NCBI GenBank assembly: GCA_001938485.1 | Contig: MQRK01224520.1 | Coordinates: forward strand, 19,783 to 83,782 | DNA from: Girardia tigrina | Lineage: Eukaryota; Platyhelminthes; Tricladida; Dugesiidae | Direction: 5' to 3' | Length of the DNA stretch: 64,000 bases | In this document: in pieces, positions 11,111 through 22,899 of the stretch | Layout: the number at the start of each line of letters is the position of its first letter | How positions within the stretch are numbered: position 1 is the first letter of the stretch | The notes under the pieces: generated by a model | Database searches by the model: none | Told to the model about the DNA's origin: nothing | The model's input: the letters and a program-made list of their open reading frames with translations, nothing else | Translations under genes and position numbers: made by a program

Positions 11111-13560
11111 TAGTTGCCCATAATCTTTAAAGTGGATGGGGGCTAAATAGCTTCCAAAAATGTCTTATTTGAAATTGTTGCGACATATTTTCGGGTTCAG
11201 CCGAGATAGGATTATTGACTTCCCAAACGTTTTGAAACTCTTTGTAAACAAGTCTAGAATAACCTAAAACCTTTTATCTACCGACAGTAAATAAAATTTT
11301 CAATGAGAAATTTTGGGAGCGTTGTTGAATTAATAAAATTTTTGAATTTACAATCATCAAATTAATAATTAAACATTTACATTCCGTAAAATATTGTTGT
11401 AGATATGTTAAAATAAGATTTTCAGAAATTTAATGTATAAATTAATTTATGTATGAAATAAAATAAATTTTACGGTAGATTTATTAAAAGATTTATGCAA
11501 AGATTTATTATAAAGTAAAAAAGTTAATTGCAATTTTGATGAAAATATTTAATTGAAATAAAATAAAAAGGAAAATATAAAGTTTAATATTTTATTTGCG
11601 AAATAAAAATAAACTAAACTATTTTTTGTAACTTATTTTATTCAATTAAATCGACGTAAATTAAAATGTGATTTTAATTGTATTTTTGGAAAAAGTAATT
11701 ATTATTGGAAATATTAATATTATTTTATGTAAAAAGGGGTAACTTTAAAAACGAAAATTGCGATTTAATTTTATATGCAAAACATTATTTTACTAAATCT
11801 AAAAGAAATTTTTAAACTATTATGAAAACGAAATGAAAATGCTATTTTAAAGAATGGAGAAATATAATTGAGAAACAGTTAAATTTAAATGTACAATAAA
11901 ATTGAAATTTAATAAAAAATGCAACAAAATCATTGTGACAAAATTTTAGAAAATTCACCTTATAATTTAAAAAAAGCATAAAATTTTAATTCGTACTAGA
12001 TAAAATAACCATTTCTATATTTATATCAATTCTTATTTATAATGGTTTGTGTAAAAAGAAAGTGTAAAAGTTCCTCGGAAATATTAGTTTAAAAAACTTA
12101 AATTGTGATAGAAATAAAGTTTTGCGTTAATGACAACTTCTTTTGATCAAGAACCCAATAAGAAATGTATAAAATTTTGTAAATAATCACTGATCTAATC
12201 AAATTTTGAATGGCTTCAGTTAAATATTATGAATATTATGAATCTAGTAAGGCTCCAGTCGTAATAATCGAAAGTATACATCATCTGATCAGCCTCCAAA
12301 ATAAAAATATCGACGACAAACTTTAAGAGGTGCAGGAATATATGAGAGTAATACATACTGTCATGACTGATGACTCACTAGGAACTCTTCATACCTGTTT
12401 AGAGAATGTAAACGGAAGGAGCGAGATGGAAATGTATTGAGTTACAATGTATTGTAAGTTACTCACACACTAAATGTATTGGGATTTCTAGTTGTAAGTT
12501 AGAATGTTCCCACTAATATTTTTTTAAAGCTACGCGCACAAAATTTCGTTTTGTGCAAAAAAGACTAATGATCCAAAACAATTTGGGCAAAATTTAATTT
12601 TGGCGGTTTGCGAATGAATTTACGTGTGCGGAAAATTATTTTTGTGAAATTTATTACACTGACTCTAAAGTCACTTCGCAGCCGCAGCACCCGTACAGTT
12701 GAGAGGGCCCATTAGTTGCAACCTTTGTAGTACCTAAAATAAATGTATACAGTCTTATTATTTTGTAGATAAGTGTTAGTATTCGAGTAAATTAATGATG
12801 ACAAGGAAGTCACTTTATTACAAGATTCCGTTCACAAGGTTCATTGATATAATGTATCGATTTAATTAGCTAGGTTTTGACTATTTTAGTACATCGCAAT
12901 CCTAATAATCCTTTCGGAATTGGTTGTTCAATAAATAATATAACGCTCTTTGAAGTGATATTTTAAAATCGCGAGATCACACCAATACAATAATCTTAGA
13001 TGTCTGCGCCAAACGATAAATTTTTGCTTGAGTTAAGCATCACAAGGTTTAAGTAGAAACGAGTTATTTGACAAATATCAAGAAACTGATAACAGAAATA
13101 GAAGAAGCAATGGTATGTCGAGACAGAGTAAAAGGAAGGTACACCTACCATCGATGGAGAAAGACTATTGTTTCAGAGTGATGACAAAAGTAAATAAATT
13201 TAAATAACATTGAAATTGGAATTTTGTGTCCCAATTTCAATGCATTAAATTTATATATATAAATATACGTTAAAAGAAAAAAAACTAAATTAAAATTGTA
13301 TATATAATTATATATAGATTTAATTAAAAAAGTTGTTTAAATGCATTATTTATTATAGAAAATTTTTGGTATCTAATGAAGCTGAAAGAAATCGATAAAT
13401 TGAAGTGACTGTTATTGTTATAAAAAATTAACTTTTCAAAGTAGATTTACAGTCTAATTAATTATTATTTGACATTAAAAATGACAACCGACCGCAATTA
13501 TGAAAATTCGAGCGATGGAAAATAATGGTCTTCAGAAATGATAGAATTATTACTGCGGCA
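11111..13560. other. AT-rich stretch, nothing recognised
   Basis: Long A/T tracts (11290-12100) and no supported gene on either strand. A short region at 12660-12740 is less AT-rich, again without a recognisable feature. Confidence 0.4.
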
Positions 13561-13564
13561 GAGG

Positions 13565-13740
13565 CGCCCAGACACTGGCATCTCCGGCAAAACAGTTTCG
13601 TGAACAATGTGTTTGATCGGATTTCAAGTGAGGTCAGTCGATTGGTGCATTACAAAAAGAAGTCGACGACCACGAGCAGAGAGATCCAGACGGGAGTAAG
13701 ACTGCCGCTGCTGGGAGAGTTGGCTAAGAACGCCGCAAGC
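13565..13740 (+). pseudogene. Histone H2B pseudogene fragment
   Basis: The plus strand reads PDTGISGKT (13568-13590), then in another frame [38 protein letters not shown] and [10 protein letters not shown]. This is the histone-fold helices 1 to 3 of H2B ([48 protein letters not shown] in other animals). A short deletion and frameshift separates GISGKT from NSFV, the N-terminal tail is absent, and the C-terminal helix (SEGTKAVTKYTS) is gone. G+C near 50% marks it off from its AT-rich surroundings. A dead relic of a replication-dependent histone gene. Confidence 0.85.
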
Positions 13741-13754
13741 AGAGAAAGAAATAC

Positions 13755-13770
13755 GGCCCTCTTTAGGGCC
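13755..13770 (+). promoter_or_regulatory. Histone mRNA 3' stem-loop
   Basis: GGCCCT, a four-base loop CTTT, and AGGGCC, followed by ACAAG. This is the processing signal of replication-dependent histone mRNAs, bound by SLBP and cut by the U7 machinery. It sits 15 bases after the H2B-like frame, much closer than normal, because the end of the H2B frame has been deleted. Confidence 0.8.
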
Positions 13771-13869
13771 ACAAGTTGTGATTGGACAGTAAAAACTACA
13801 CTTAGACAGATGAAAATTGTGAAGAAGTATAGCTTGTCAATAGAATTGAAAAAAAACAGCTATTAATTT

Positions 13870-16044
13870 CTACCAATTCACAAAATTAAAAATGGTTAAT
13901 AAAGTTTCAAATTCTAATTCGACTTCTTTAATTCCTTTAACTACCCGCAACTCAAAGCGAGCTGCACATCAGCATTAAGGAAGTTATTGTAATGAAATAA
14001 TAAGTAGGCACCTTAATCACTGACTAAACACACAGCCAGCACAGATAATATTGGGATTGCTCGCAAAACTCATCATATATTTTTAAATCCATCTCATAGT
14101 ATGAAATTTATATTATATTTTTTTTGTTTTGTAAATATTATTTATTTATATCATAATTTATATTATTGTTATTGTAATGGAGAATTATTAAAAACAATTA
14201 AATCAATTTGTTTTAATAATCTGATATCTTCAATTGAGTTTCATTTGAAATAAATATTCACGTGTTAACTCTTGTTTGTTATTTTCCTAGATTACAGTTT
14301 ATTTATATCATTTTTATTATTTTAAATAAATTTATTTTATTATTTTAAATTTATTATTTTAAATTTATAATTATAAATTATTATTTTAAATCTTAATAAC
14401 TTGAAGTCGTTAAGATAATTTTTAAATTCAAAAATTTAAATTACAGGTCGAATAGTCGATCATCATAAATAATAATTTTCTTTATTATTGCGTGTTGAAT
14501 TTTATCATTACCCGATTCGTCAAATTTCAAGTTTATCCAACTGTACTTTCGTTGTTTCCCAATTGAAATAATTTTTATTTTTCAATCAAAGCAGATAACT
14601 TCCACCAATATCTACCCCGATACTGACTCTATATCAATCATCAGAATTCTGACGATATTGCTTTTGAAAGTTTCGACTCAGATATTGTTTAATATTTTAA
14701 CGAAAGCTTGGTCAATAATTATTCAAGGATTCGTCAATTCTAAAAGCCAAAACAACTGTATTCATCAAGTGACATTACGATCTACACTTAACGATCATTT
14801 TAGAAAATTTGTGCTGATTTTGAAGTAATTAATTTTTGGTTATTATTTATTCTCTACTGCCTATTTCTTCCTGTTAGTGCGATTTCGATTTGTTACTTAT
14901 TTTTCTCTGTCGTTCATGATAATATTTTTTAACAGTAATTTATTGTGTGTTGGTCATTTGATCATTTTCACCTAATCTTTGCTTCAAGTAAAGTTATTTT
15001 CTATTTAAATACTTATTATTTTAGTATAAAAGTATATCGACAGTAACATTTATCGAGATATTATACTCAGTTAGTTACATTCGATATATTTTTATCATAT
15101 ACCCTTCTTCACAAAGCACACCAATCGAAGAATAACATACGACTACGGTTGCTTGCGAACCACAGCCGGAATAATCACATATTATCAGACAAAATAAATA
15201 AGTGTCGCGTATGATATTTATTAGGAGCACCATTGGTGGCGTTTATATTTTCCTCTTCATCCAACATAATTTCTTTAAAACGTTAAATTTTCCAAAATGT
15301 ATTTTATAACAATATCTGAATATTTCTGAATATTCAAACAATTTTTAGGAGATTTTCGTGATTTTTAATTTAATCGTATTTTATAAATAAATGATATATG
15401 ATATAATATGATATTCAAATATTGAAATTTTTAACTCCAGGTATCAAAAGGAATTACTCTAGTCTTTGCATTGAAACTTATTCTCCAAACTCCTCCTTTT
15501 TATCAAAAAGCAGCTACAGTCTCCGAACTCTACTCTTGTGAAAATGGATGAATTCATATCAACTGCCAAAGGCACTTTTACTTAATTAATAGAGAATCAT
15601 ATTCTTCATCAAGAGAAAGCACATAACTTCATTCAATCAACACTAATAGCTCTTGTTAATGAAAGTTCAATCGATCCTGTTTCTGTGGATCTAAAAATTG
15701 TGAAACTATTTATCTTTGATAATTGATTTTCTGGTCAAGTTATGGCGATGTGCTCTTCGACTTCATGTTTTGATCCTTCATTAGATTGTAAAGGTGGATA
15801 CCTTAATTATTTTGAGTTGTGCGGGTAGGAGCACATATTTCAGACACAGTTAACAAAACAATAAGCTTAGTTTAATATGGCATTGTCGCTGAATCGTCGA
15901 AAATAAATTTACAGATATCATCACAAACTTGGCCTTGCTGTTGTGTTAACTGTGTTTATTTTATGAAATGTTGTAAAGAAAGGTTTTTTGATTTCAACTA
16001 ATTGTTCGGGATTCAATCGTTATTATTATTATATTGTTATTATC

Positions 16045-16047
<3 letters not shown>
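13870..16047. other. AT-rich stretch, nothing recognised
   Basis: No gene, RNA or repeat that I can support. Short AT-rich palindromes and homopurine tracts only. Confidence 0.4.

Positions 16048-16091
<44 letters not shown>
16048..16091. repeat. (TA)n microsatellite
   Basis: About 22 uninterrupted TA units, the longest in the left third of the window. Confidence 0.9.
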
Positions 16092-16095
<4 letters not shown>

Positions 16096-16149
16096 TGAAT
16101 CTCATCTTTCTTTTTCATTTCGAAAACATTTGTTGTAAATAATCAATTC

Positions 16150-16610
16150 TAACTTAGAACAATCTGTGATATTTTGCTTTTTATATAATTTTAATTTTAT
16201 GTCAGTTCTAAAATATATTAAAAGGACTGAAAAAAGAATTTATGAAAAACTTTAATGAAAAATAAATAATTATCATGTTAAAAGAATTGTGTGACTGGAA
16301 AAGAAAATAATTGTTTAGAAATAAAATAGTAAATTGAATGGAAAAAATTATTGGCGGTATGTTGCAAAAAATTGTAATTGTTTAAGTAATCATGATTGTG
16401 ATTTTTGTTTGAATAATCACAAATAAATAATTCAATTTTGAAAACCGACTCAACTTTTCGAAAAAATTTGAATTGAGGATTTCGATTTGAAATTTAGAAC
16501 AGTATATTAGTTATTTTCTCATCAATCCAATTGAATTCTCCAAATTCATTTCGTTTCGATTTGATTTACTGAGAGAATTAATTAAATTGAATCTCGAGAG
16601 TGAAAATCAG
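16150..16610 (+). repeat. Interspersed non-coding repeat, copy 1 (sister at 60160-60490)
   Basis: Begins near GAACAATCTGTGATATTTTG and ends near CATTTCGTTTCGATTTGA. The same blocks in the same order and orientation are found at 60160-60490 (ATTGAATTCTCC..CTTCATTTCGTTTCGATTTGA). No frame is conserved between them. It could be a retroelement leader or LTR; the family is unassigned. Confidence 0.6.
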
Positions 16611-17364
16611 TGTTCAAGTGCCAACAAAGTCAACATCACAATCATATCGATGGAATTTATTAAAAATTTACTAATTGTTTGATTATCGTTCAGGTCAAGT
16701 GCAGTTGGCTACAGAGCTGCGATTGATTTGTACAAGTCTTTCAGTTTTCAACACATAACAGACAAAGCATTAGGAGTTCAATGTGTTTCGCAACCATCTG
16801 TAATTCTTTCATCAAAAGGGAGTCCTTCCTTCTTCCTCCGATGTACTTCGATCTTCGGTGGATTCAACAGAGGTTTTGGCTAGAACTTTTCCTAACCTCT
16901 CAAAGGTAGAGTCTGTTATTCTTCTGTGTCCTTTGGGAACACCAAGTGTCAAGATGTCGTTCAGTGGCATGATTAGAAAACGTATGTCCCTTGAAAAGTG
17001 GTCACAATGGATGGTTCAGAAAAGATGACTGTTCCGGATTAGATATTAATTGTCGGTTAAAAATCATAAAATTAAATTATATGTATATACATTTATAAAT
17101 GAAAATGTTAAAATTAAAATTTTGTAATATATTTATATAATTAATTGTAAATTTTTTTGTAAAAAAATCTTTTGTAAAATAGTTTTCGCCTTTTTGTGAA
17201 GAAAAGAAAATTGTGTTTTACTGGAGAAATCCAGAAAGAATATTGACTTTTGTTTAAATAATGGTTAGTAAAGCTGAGAATTTGAATTGTGTAAATTTTG
17301 AAAAAATAAAAAAATCGGCTTTTGTTAATTTTCTTGTTGTAAAATCGAGTAAGATAAAAAATCA

Positions 17365-17960
17365 ATGTTATCGACTCAAGAATTATTTAATTTTACAAAT
17401 TCCGATTTAAAATGTTCAAATCGCTCGGAATTTCCGATGAATATTTTCATATATAAACATTTTTTGTATCAAAGTGATAAATCGTGCATGAGTGGAATCA
17501 AAAAAGGCATCAAAACGAATTATAATTCTGGAACCAGTCATTATCAAAACGAAATATATCTTGTGAATTATTGGAAAAACTCAGTCAAAGCGTGGCGGAA
17601 GACGGTGATTTCGATGTCGATTGCGACAAAATCTCTGCTGGATTGTGTAACTGCCGTCATAAAGCGCGACTATCCTCACAAATACAAACAGCTGATGCAG
17701 AATCTTTATAGTTTAGTATTGTTCCTCTTGGACACATTTCTGAAGGAGCCATATAAAAAATGATAGTCTGATATAAGTGCTTCTAGATGAGTTGATCCCA
17801 ATAGTTCGAGCCAAAACAATGACAGATGAGGATGCACGAAACGTTGTCCAAAAATGGCACGAACAAAAGAAAAGAAGGATCCGCATTCTATTATTCCATT
17901 GTTATGATATACGGCATATTGTGAATCAGTTATACCCTTGTCGTTTTACTCTATTCTGAT
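17365..17960 (+). pseudogene. Importin-7/8-like (importin beta family) fragment
   Basis: The frame from 17365 contains IYLVNYWKNSVKAW, then LLDCVTAVIKRDYPHKYKQL, then LFLLDTFLKEPYKK before a stop at 17761. Importin-7/8 proteins have the same run near their N-terminus: IYLKN..xxYW, VQLTxCIxHIIKHDYPSRW, LLCLYQLVKNYEYKK. These nuclear import receptors carry ribosomal proteins and histones. The following frame (17777-17960, LDELIPIVRAKTMTDEDARN) may continue it. No convincing GT donor follows the first piece, so a broken copy is more likely than a working exon. The match is short and could be chance. Confidence 0.35.
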
Positions 17961-18495
17961 ATTTATTAGTGTGTTTATTTGTTGCATTCTAGTAAAAAGG
18001 TGTCAAAATTTCTTTTTGTATGCTTTCCTGATGGTCATTCAATTCTTGGTCAAGAACTGTAATATAAAGATACAGAAAAAAACTTCCACAAGTAAAATAA
18101 TTTCTTTCTTAATCAATTTGAAACCCTTATTTTTTACTTTATGATAAATTACTAGAATATCACCATCATAATACTTCATCAACAGCATCCGCTCATATTT
18201 AGAATGGAAAAAAGTGCATGTTTTCCTTTCACCCAAAATGTTTTCATGCTTCCCCCCCCCAAAGAAAAACTCTGACGGGAACACTGCAATGAATAAAGCT
18301 TGATAAAATCTCAAAGCAATTCGGTGATCAAGTGGGGTTGAATGATAAATAAGATTAGTTTTTGCGTTACACACATTTCGTTAATTTTAAGTTAGTTCTC
18401 AGCCTCTTAATCTATGGCTTCTTTTAGCTTATGATCTTGTGATGACCACATTGATTCGGAATGATTGAACGGTGCAAAGTTAGGGTCGAAATAAT
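17961..18495. other. AT-rich stretch, nothing recognised
   Basis: A frame on the minus strand (18039-18374) has no recognisable domain and its composition is like the surrounding non-coding DNA. A C homopolymer run occurs at about 18252. Confidence 0.3.
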
Positions 18496-18882
18496 TTAAT
18501 TGTGTGAGTTCTCAAGGAACGCTAAAGCTACAATCCCTACAAGAGATTGCCGATTTTTTGTGATAAAATGATCGAGTGGTAAAATGGTAAAGGGCGGTGT
18601 GAACGGCCGTTCCGTGTTTGCCCAATCACAGACATGGCGGNGCTCTAGCAGTCTAGGGACCGGGTGCACGACTGAGTCAGTTTTTATTGTTCTCAGCCAG
18701 ATCTGCCGACGTTTTTCACATTCGAAGAAGAGAAAAAGATGTTCGTAGAAGTGGTGAGCACAACGTTGATCGAATGGGTCAGATTCGTTTTCATTCTCGC
18801 TCCACTCGTCCCAGAGTGGCCACATCCCCATCACCAGAGCATTATGACCGCGACCGTGCTGCGCTAGCTTTCGCATCAACAA
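18496..18882 (-). mobile_element. Possible LINE C-terminal fragment in a GC-richer island
   Basis: An open minus-strand frame of 128 codons, crossing one N base at 18642, includes DQRCAHHFYEHLFLFFECEK and later RHVCDWANTERPFTPPF. A Cys/His block followed by EHLFxxCxxR is typical of the C-terminal end of many non-LTR retrotransposon proteins, after the reverse transcriptase. G+C is near 50%, in sharp contrast to flanking DNA. No reverse transcriptase is seen, so the assignment is weak; a piece of another repeat is possible. Confidence 0.3.
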
Positions 18883-18899
18883 TAATATTACTGTAATGA

Positions 18900-19915
18900 T
18901 ATAATAACGCTAATATTATTCGAAGAATAATTACAATAATATTGAATTTAATTGAGTCTGAAAGAGATAAAACAGAAGTTGTTTTACAGGACGCTAGTTG
19001 ATACAGTCATTAATTACAATAACAAGATTTAGACGTTTAAATTGCCTATGTATCTTGTTGATATGCGAAGACAGAAGAAATTAGCTGAGGAGAATGAACA
19101 CTACATTAACGTTAGAAGACTTAATTATCGATTATCTAAAAACTTTTGATTTGGATAGCAGTCGCAGTAAGAAAAGAGAATAGAAATATAATCAAAGAGA
19201 AAAAACGTTTGAAAACTTAATTCTAAAATTAATTACAAATTAAATAAAACTTACACAATTTCAAAATTTGAATAAATTTCAAAGAGGAATTTTGCTTTGC
19301 AAAGAGCAGTTTAATTATATTGTTCTACGTGGTAAAACTTGTGATGGTTGAAGTCTTGTTTGTGAAGTTGATAGGAAATCATGTTTCCTAAAAAGATTTT
19401 GTTCGGGTTTTAGTTACAGTGAAAACAAAATATACCCCAGTATAAATGGATAGCAGCAAAACAATATTTGCGATCCAATCTAATTTCTATGAACAATCGC
19501 GAATCTCCTGAAGGTATTAAAATAAATTTTGATTCTTGGCAACGTACAACCTCTTATCGGCTTTTGATTTTATATTCTCCGTCCAAGATATCTGCTACGA
19601 AATACAAATGATTTTTCCTTCCTCCTTTTCGCACCACTCAAAAGAAGGGGTTCAGCTCAAAAATAAAAATGCCAGACAACGAAGTTTAATGTTCTATTTG
19701 CTTGAATCAAGTAATTATTTTAGTCGATAATATTAACTTGTTAAAACTGAATCCTGACTTAATCACATAATGATATAACGAGCACTATTAATTAACATAT
19801 ATTGAAACGAACAATGCGACATTTAACATATAAAACAAAAATTCGAGTCGAAATTGAGTCAATTACTTCTAAAGAGCGATAAAATGACGGTGAGCATCTT
19901 CATTAATGTCTCTGG
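18900..19915. other. AT-rich stretch downstream of the PINK1-like gene
   Basis: No separate gene is supported. Part of it is presumably the 3' untranslated region of the minus-strand kinase gene; an AATAAA-type signal cannot be singled out because AT-rich hexamers are everywhere. Confidence 0.3.
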
Positions 19916-19919
19916 ATGT

Positions 19920-20234
19920 CTAAGGCTCGTCTAAATATGTCAATGAATATTTCAATCTGTTTTCGTCCAACGCGAATCGTTCAGCAGTGAAATACATTTC
20001 GTGCATCCAACAGCAACCAACAATCATATGAAACGACATATCTTTAAAAAGATTTGTTAAGCTTTCAGAAACTAAAGTTTTCAGTCGAAACATTTGCAAG
20101 ATATCGGATGCGATACATGATTTATATCGTAAATTCGGATCCGGATTCAAAAGGCTCTTGATCACCTTCTCAACGATAGTTGGTGCAGAGAAAACTGGAG
20201 GTAAATCTTCCAATGAGTAACTTTCCACATTCAC
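19920..20234 (-). CDS. PINK1: PINK1-like kinase, last coding exon (C-terminal region)
   Basis: Acceptor TTTTTTGATAG lies just before 20234 and the frame runs 104 codons to a TAG at 19920. It encodes VNVESYSLEDLPPVFSAP, IKSLLNPDPNLRYKSCIASD and a tail ending SLTYLDEP. Drosophila PINK1 has YKEKDLPAL..LLNPNPSKR..IAANVCQLFLW at the same place, the end of the kinase C-lobe and the start of the C-terminal region. The preceding exon ends on a full codon (CNPFLK) and this begins in phase 0, as required. PINK1 is the mitochondrial Ser/Thr kinase that phosphorylates ubiquitin and Parkin on damaged mitochondria. The C-terminal region is about 25 residues shorter than in fly or human. A Ty3 fossil sits directly upstream in the intron. 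Confidence 0.8.
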   Translation of the reverse strand: MNVESYSLEDLPPVFSAPTIVEKVIKSLLNPDPNLRYKSCIASDILQMFRLKTLVSESLTNLFKDMSFHMIVGCCWMHEMYFTAERFALDENRLKYSLTYLDEP

Positions 20235-20289
20235 CTATCAAAAAAATATATGTTATAAATATACTACTTTTCTTATTTGAGCAATGTAT

Positions 20290-21140
20290 CATGGTTTTGA
20301 TAAACAATAATTTAGAGAACAATTTTGTCTTAAGAGAACTCGAACAACTAGTTATAGATAGAGACACTCTAGAGAGACTTGATGTCATAATTTACTCAAA
20401 ATCAATGAAGGATCATATGAGACTATTAGAAGAAGTACTGAATAGACTGAATAAATCAGGTTTAAAAGTCAATCCAGGGAAATGCAAATTCGGAGTGGGG
20501 GAGCTAGTATTTCTGGGACATACAATTAACAAAAACGAAGTTTTAACGAATTGAAGCAAAAGCTATGTGGGCACCAATATTAGCATTTGTAAACCCGAAT
20601 AATAATTTCATCTTAGACACATATGCATCATTCGGATCGATAGAAGCCGTTCTAAGTCAGATATCAGAAGGGAAAGAAGTAGCAATCGCGTATGCATTGA
20701 GGACTTTAACCACACATGAAAAAGGGTAATGTGTGACAAGAAAGGAACTATTAACTTTACAAGAGTTCATTTTACATTTCAAGCAATATTTATATGATAA
20801 GCGATTTATAGCAAGAACTGATCATAAAACACTGGTGTATATGAAGAGTACTTCCAAACCAATAACTCCTCAATTCCAGACATGGTTAGCAAACATGGCG
20901 GATTTTGATTTTGAATTGAAGTATAGAAAAGGTGACGAACATGGAAATGCAGTCTTTGTAAAACAAGATCCTACAAAACTGAGAAAGGACACTTTCCCAT
21001 TCGATGGACAGTACCAAATTTTAGGACATATATCACCACACCAATTGTAACTACAGAATCTGAAAGATGGAAACATAATTCGTCGAAGAATTGAGTGGAT
21101 TAAGAAAGTAAATAACGAATTATAAAGGGGGGAAAGTTGT
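20290..21140 (+). mobile_element. Ty3-type LTR retrotransposon fossil (RT end and RNase H)
   Basis: Lies on the opposite strand within the last PINK1-like intron. It shows the end of a reverse transcriptase (VIIYSKSMKDHMRLLEEVLN, then VNPGKCKFGVGELVFLGHTI), the RNase H-like stretch (TRKELLTLQEFILHFKQYLY, RTDHKTLVYM) and the connector WLANMADFDFELKYRKG..H. Next come a purine tract (AAAGGGGGGAAAG) at about 21124 and a TGTGATTATTAATT start that fits a 3' LTR. The 5' half and most of the integrase are absent. Clearly broken, with several breaks; moderately old. Confidence 0.85.
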
Positions 21141-22369
21141 GATTATTAATTTGTTTAAGTATTCTAAAAAGATTGTAAATATTAAATAAATTCTACTTGT
21201 TGAAATTCACAGTTATTAAATTGAACAAACCTGGAGATTTAACTAATCGAAAACGGATTTCTTTAAAATACTCGAAAACCATTTGAGATAAATAGCTGAA
21301 AATTTGGCTGAATTATCTTTATTTAATATCCAAACGATTCCCCAAGTGCAAATCGAAAAACCTGCGGTGGCTAGATTTCCCTTTAAAATCCGGCTTTGTC
21401 CGTTGTATTTAATATTTGAATATTGTTTCTTGCAAAAAGTGTTTAAAATTCATTAGTATATTTAGTTCGTAATATGTGTGCTAAGAATGAAAATTTGCGT
21501 TTATTAAAATAAGGAAATTATAGAAAAAATATTTTGTGTGAAGTTTTATTCGTATAATGTTTTATAATCTGTGTTATGATTGGAAAGAGTGCATATTTTG
21601 TGAAGAATAGCTTTTCTAACACGCTTTAAAAGTTGTATTTGCTTATTTTCTAAAATTTAAAAATTTAAGATTTTTACGGAATAAAGAATTTATTTCCGCG
21701 ACTCCCTGTTTTCCTAATTATTTGAACGGTGTCAATGGATTAAGCCGATTAGAAAGTAGCAATGGAATGTTTTCCATAATAAATTGAAGAAGCAGATTAT
21801 CAGAAATCATTCATCAAATCTAATGCGTTTTTAATTTGAAATTTCTGGCTTCCGTGTCAAATAGTTTGTAACAAAACCAGAAATATTGTTTTACAACGTG
21901 ATAAGAATTTCTTCTACCAGCCTCTGCGCTGTATTAGGAAACTTAATGTGAGATTTTAATTGTTCAATTATTATGTCCTGAAAGAGACTGAAGTTACCTT
22001 TCTAATGGTAAATAATGAGATTTGCATTAAAACAAACTTAGTGGATTAATTGGAAACTTACTCACTAATTATTGGTGGAAGAACCTAATCTAAATGGATA
22101 AATATTATTTGAATAGTTATGGACAATTGAATTTAGAGCAAATCGTGATGGATATCGCATATGTCGGTGACAAGAATAGCATAGTCATTTCAATACCAAA
22201 CCACTAATTCAAGATACCACGGTTGAACAAAAGGAAAGTATTTCACTTTAAAAATTTTTAAACACAAGCAAAAAAAATCAATTGAAATGATAACGAATCT
22301 AATATAAATGTTCAGAAATGCAAAAAATTCATAAAACTAATAATATTAATTTTTATGTCAAATAATTAC
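21141..22369. other. PINK1-like intron, with probable LTR remnant at its left
   Basis: AT-rich. The first 100-200 bases may be the 3' LTR of the neighbouring Ty3 fossil. Nothing else is recognised. Confidence 0.4.
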
Positions 22370-22632
22370 TTTCAAAAATGGATTGCAATTATTGAATATC
22401 TCATAGCCAAGTATACCAATAGCCCAAATATCACTCTTGGCATATGTATCAATACTTAAGCTTTCGTTTCTTTTTATACTATTCAATATTTCAGGAGACG
22501 TTCGGTCAGAAGTTCCTTGATGGTCAATTTCATTCGACTTTGCGGAATTCAAATCCAAAGAACAATCAAAGTCAGCAACTTTAATCAAAATCCTTGTAGG
22601 ATTTTTTAAAAACGTCTTTTTAACATCTACAA
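22370..22632 (-). CDS. PINK1: PINK1-like kinase exon: activation segment and C-lobe
   Basis: Acceptor (TTTTTTAG) before 22632 and donor AAA|GTAATT at 22370 bound 263 bases: 2 bases finishing a split codon and 87 full codons. It encodes VDVKKTFLKNPTRILIKVAD, then DFDCSL, TSPEIL, and YAKSDIWAIGILGYEIFNNC followed by NPF. PINK1 in other animals reads [20 protein letters not shown], APEV and [23 protein letters not shown]. The NPF after the EIF helix is a PINK1 signature. The metal-binding DFG is DFD here, and the glycine of APE-type motifs is also changed (SPE). Whether the kinase is active cannot be said. Confidence 0.85.
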
Positions 22633-22899
22633 CTAAAAAAGATGATAAAAATTGTTCAAATAATTATTTTTTTTTAAATAAATAATTGCCAGAAATAATA
22701 ACTTCTTAGTGAATTTCTTTATTTTTAAAGTTATTTTTCTTAAACAATAACCATATACCTCTAAGAAAGTTGTTTAATTCAAATTTATCACAAAAGTTTA
22801 ATGTATTCATAATAACAATATATCATTCGAAGGCAATAAAAATAATTATGAATGACTGCTTTTATTACATGTTCGCTTAATTTTGGGGGAAGGCACAAA

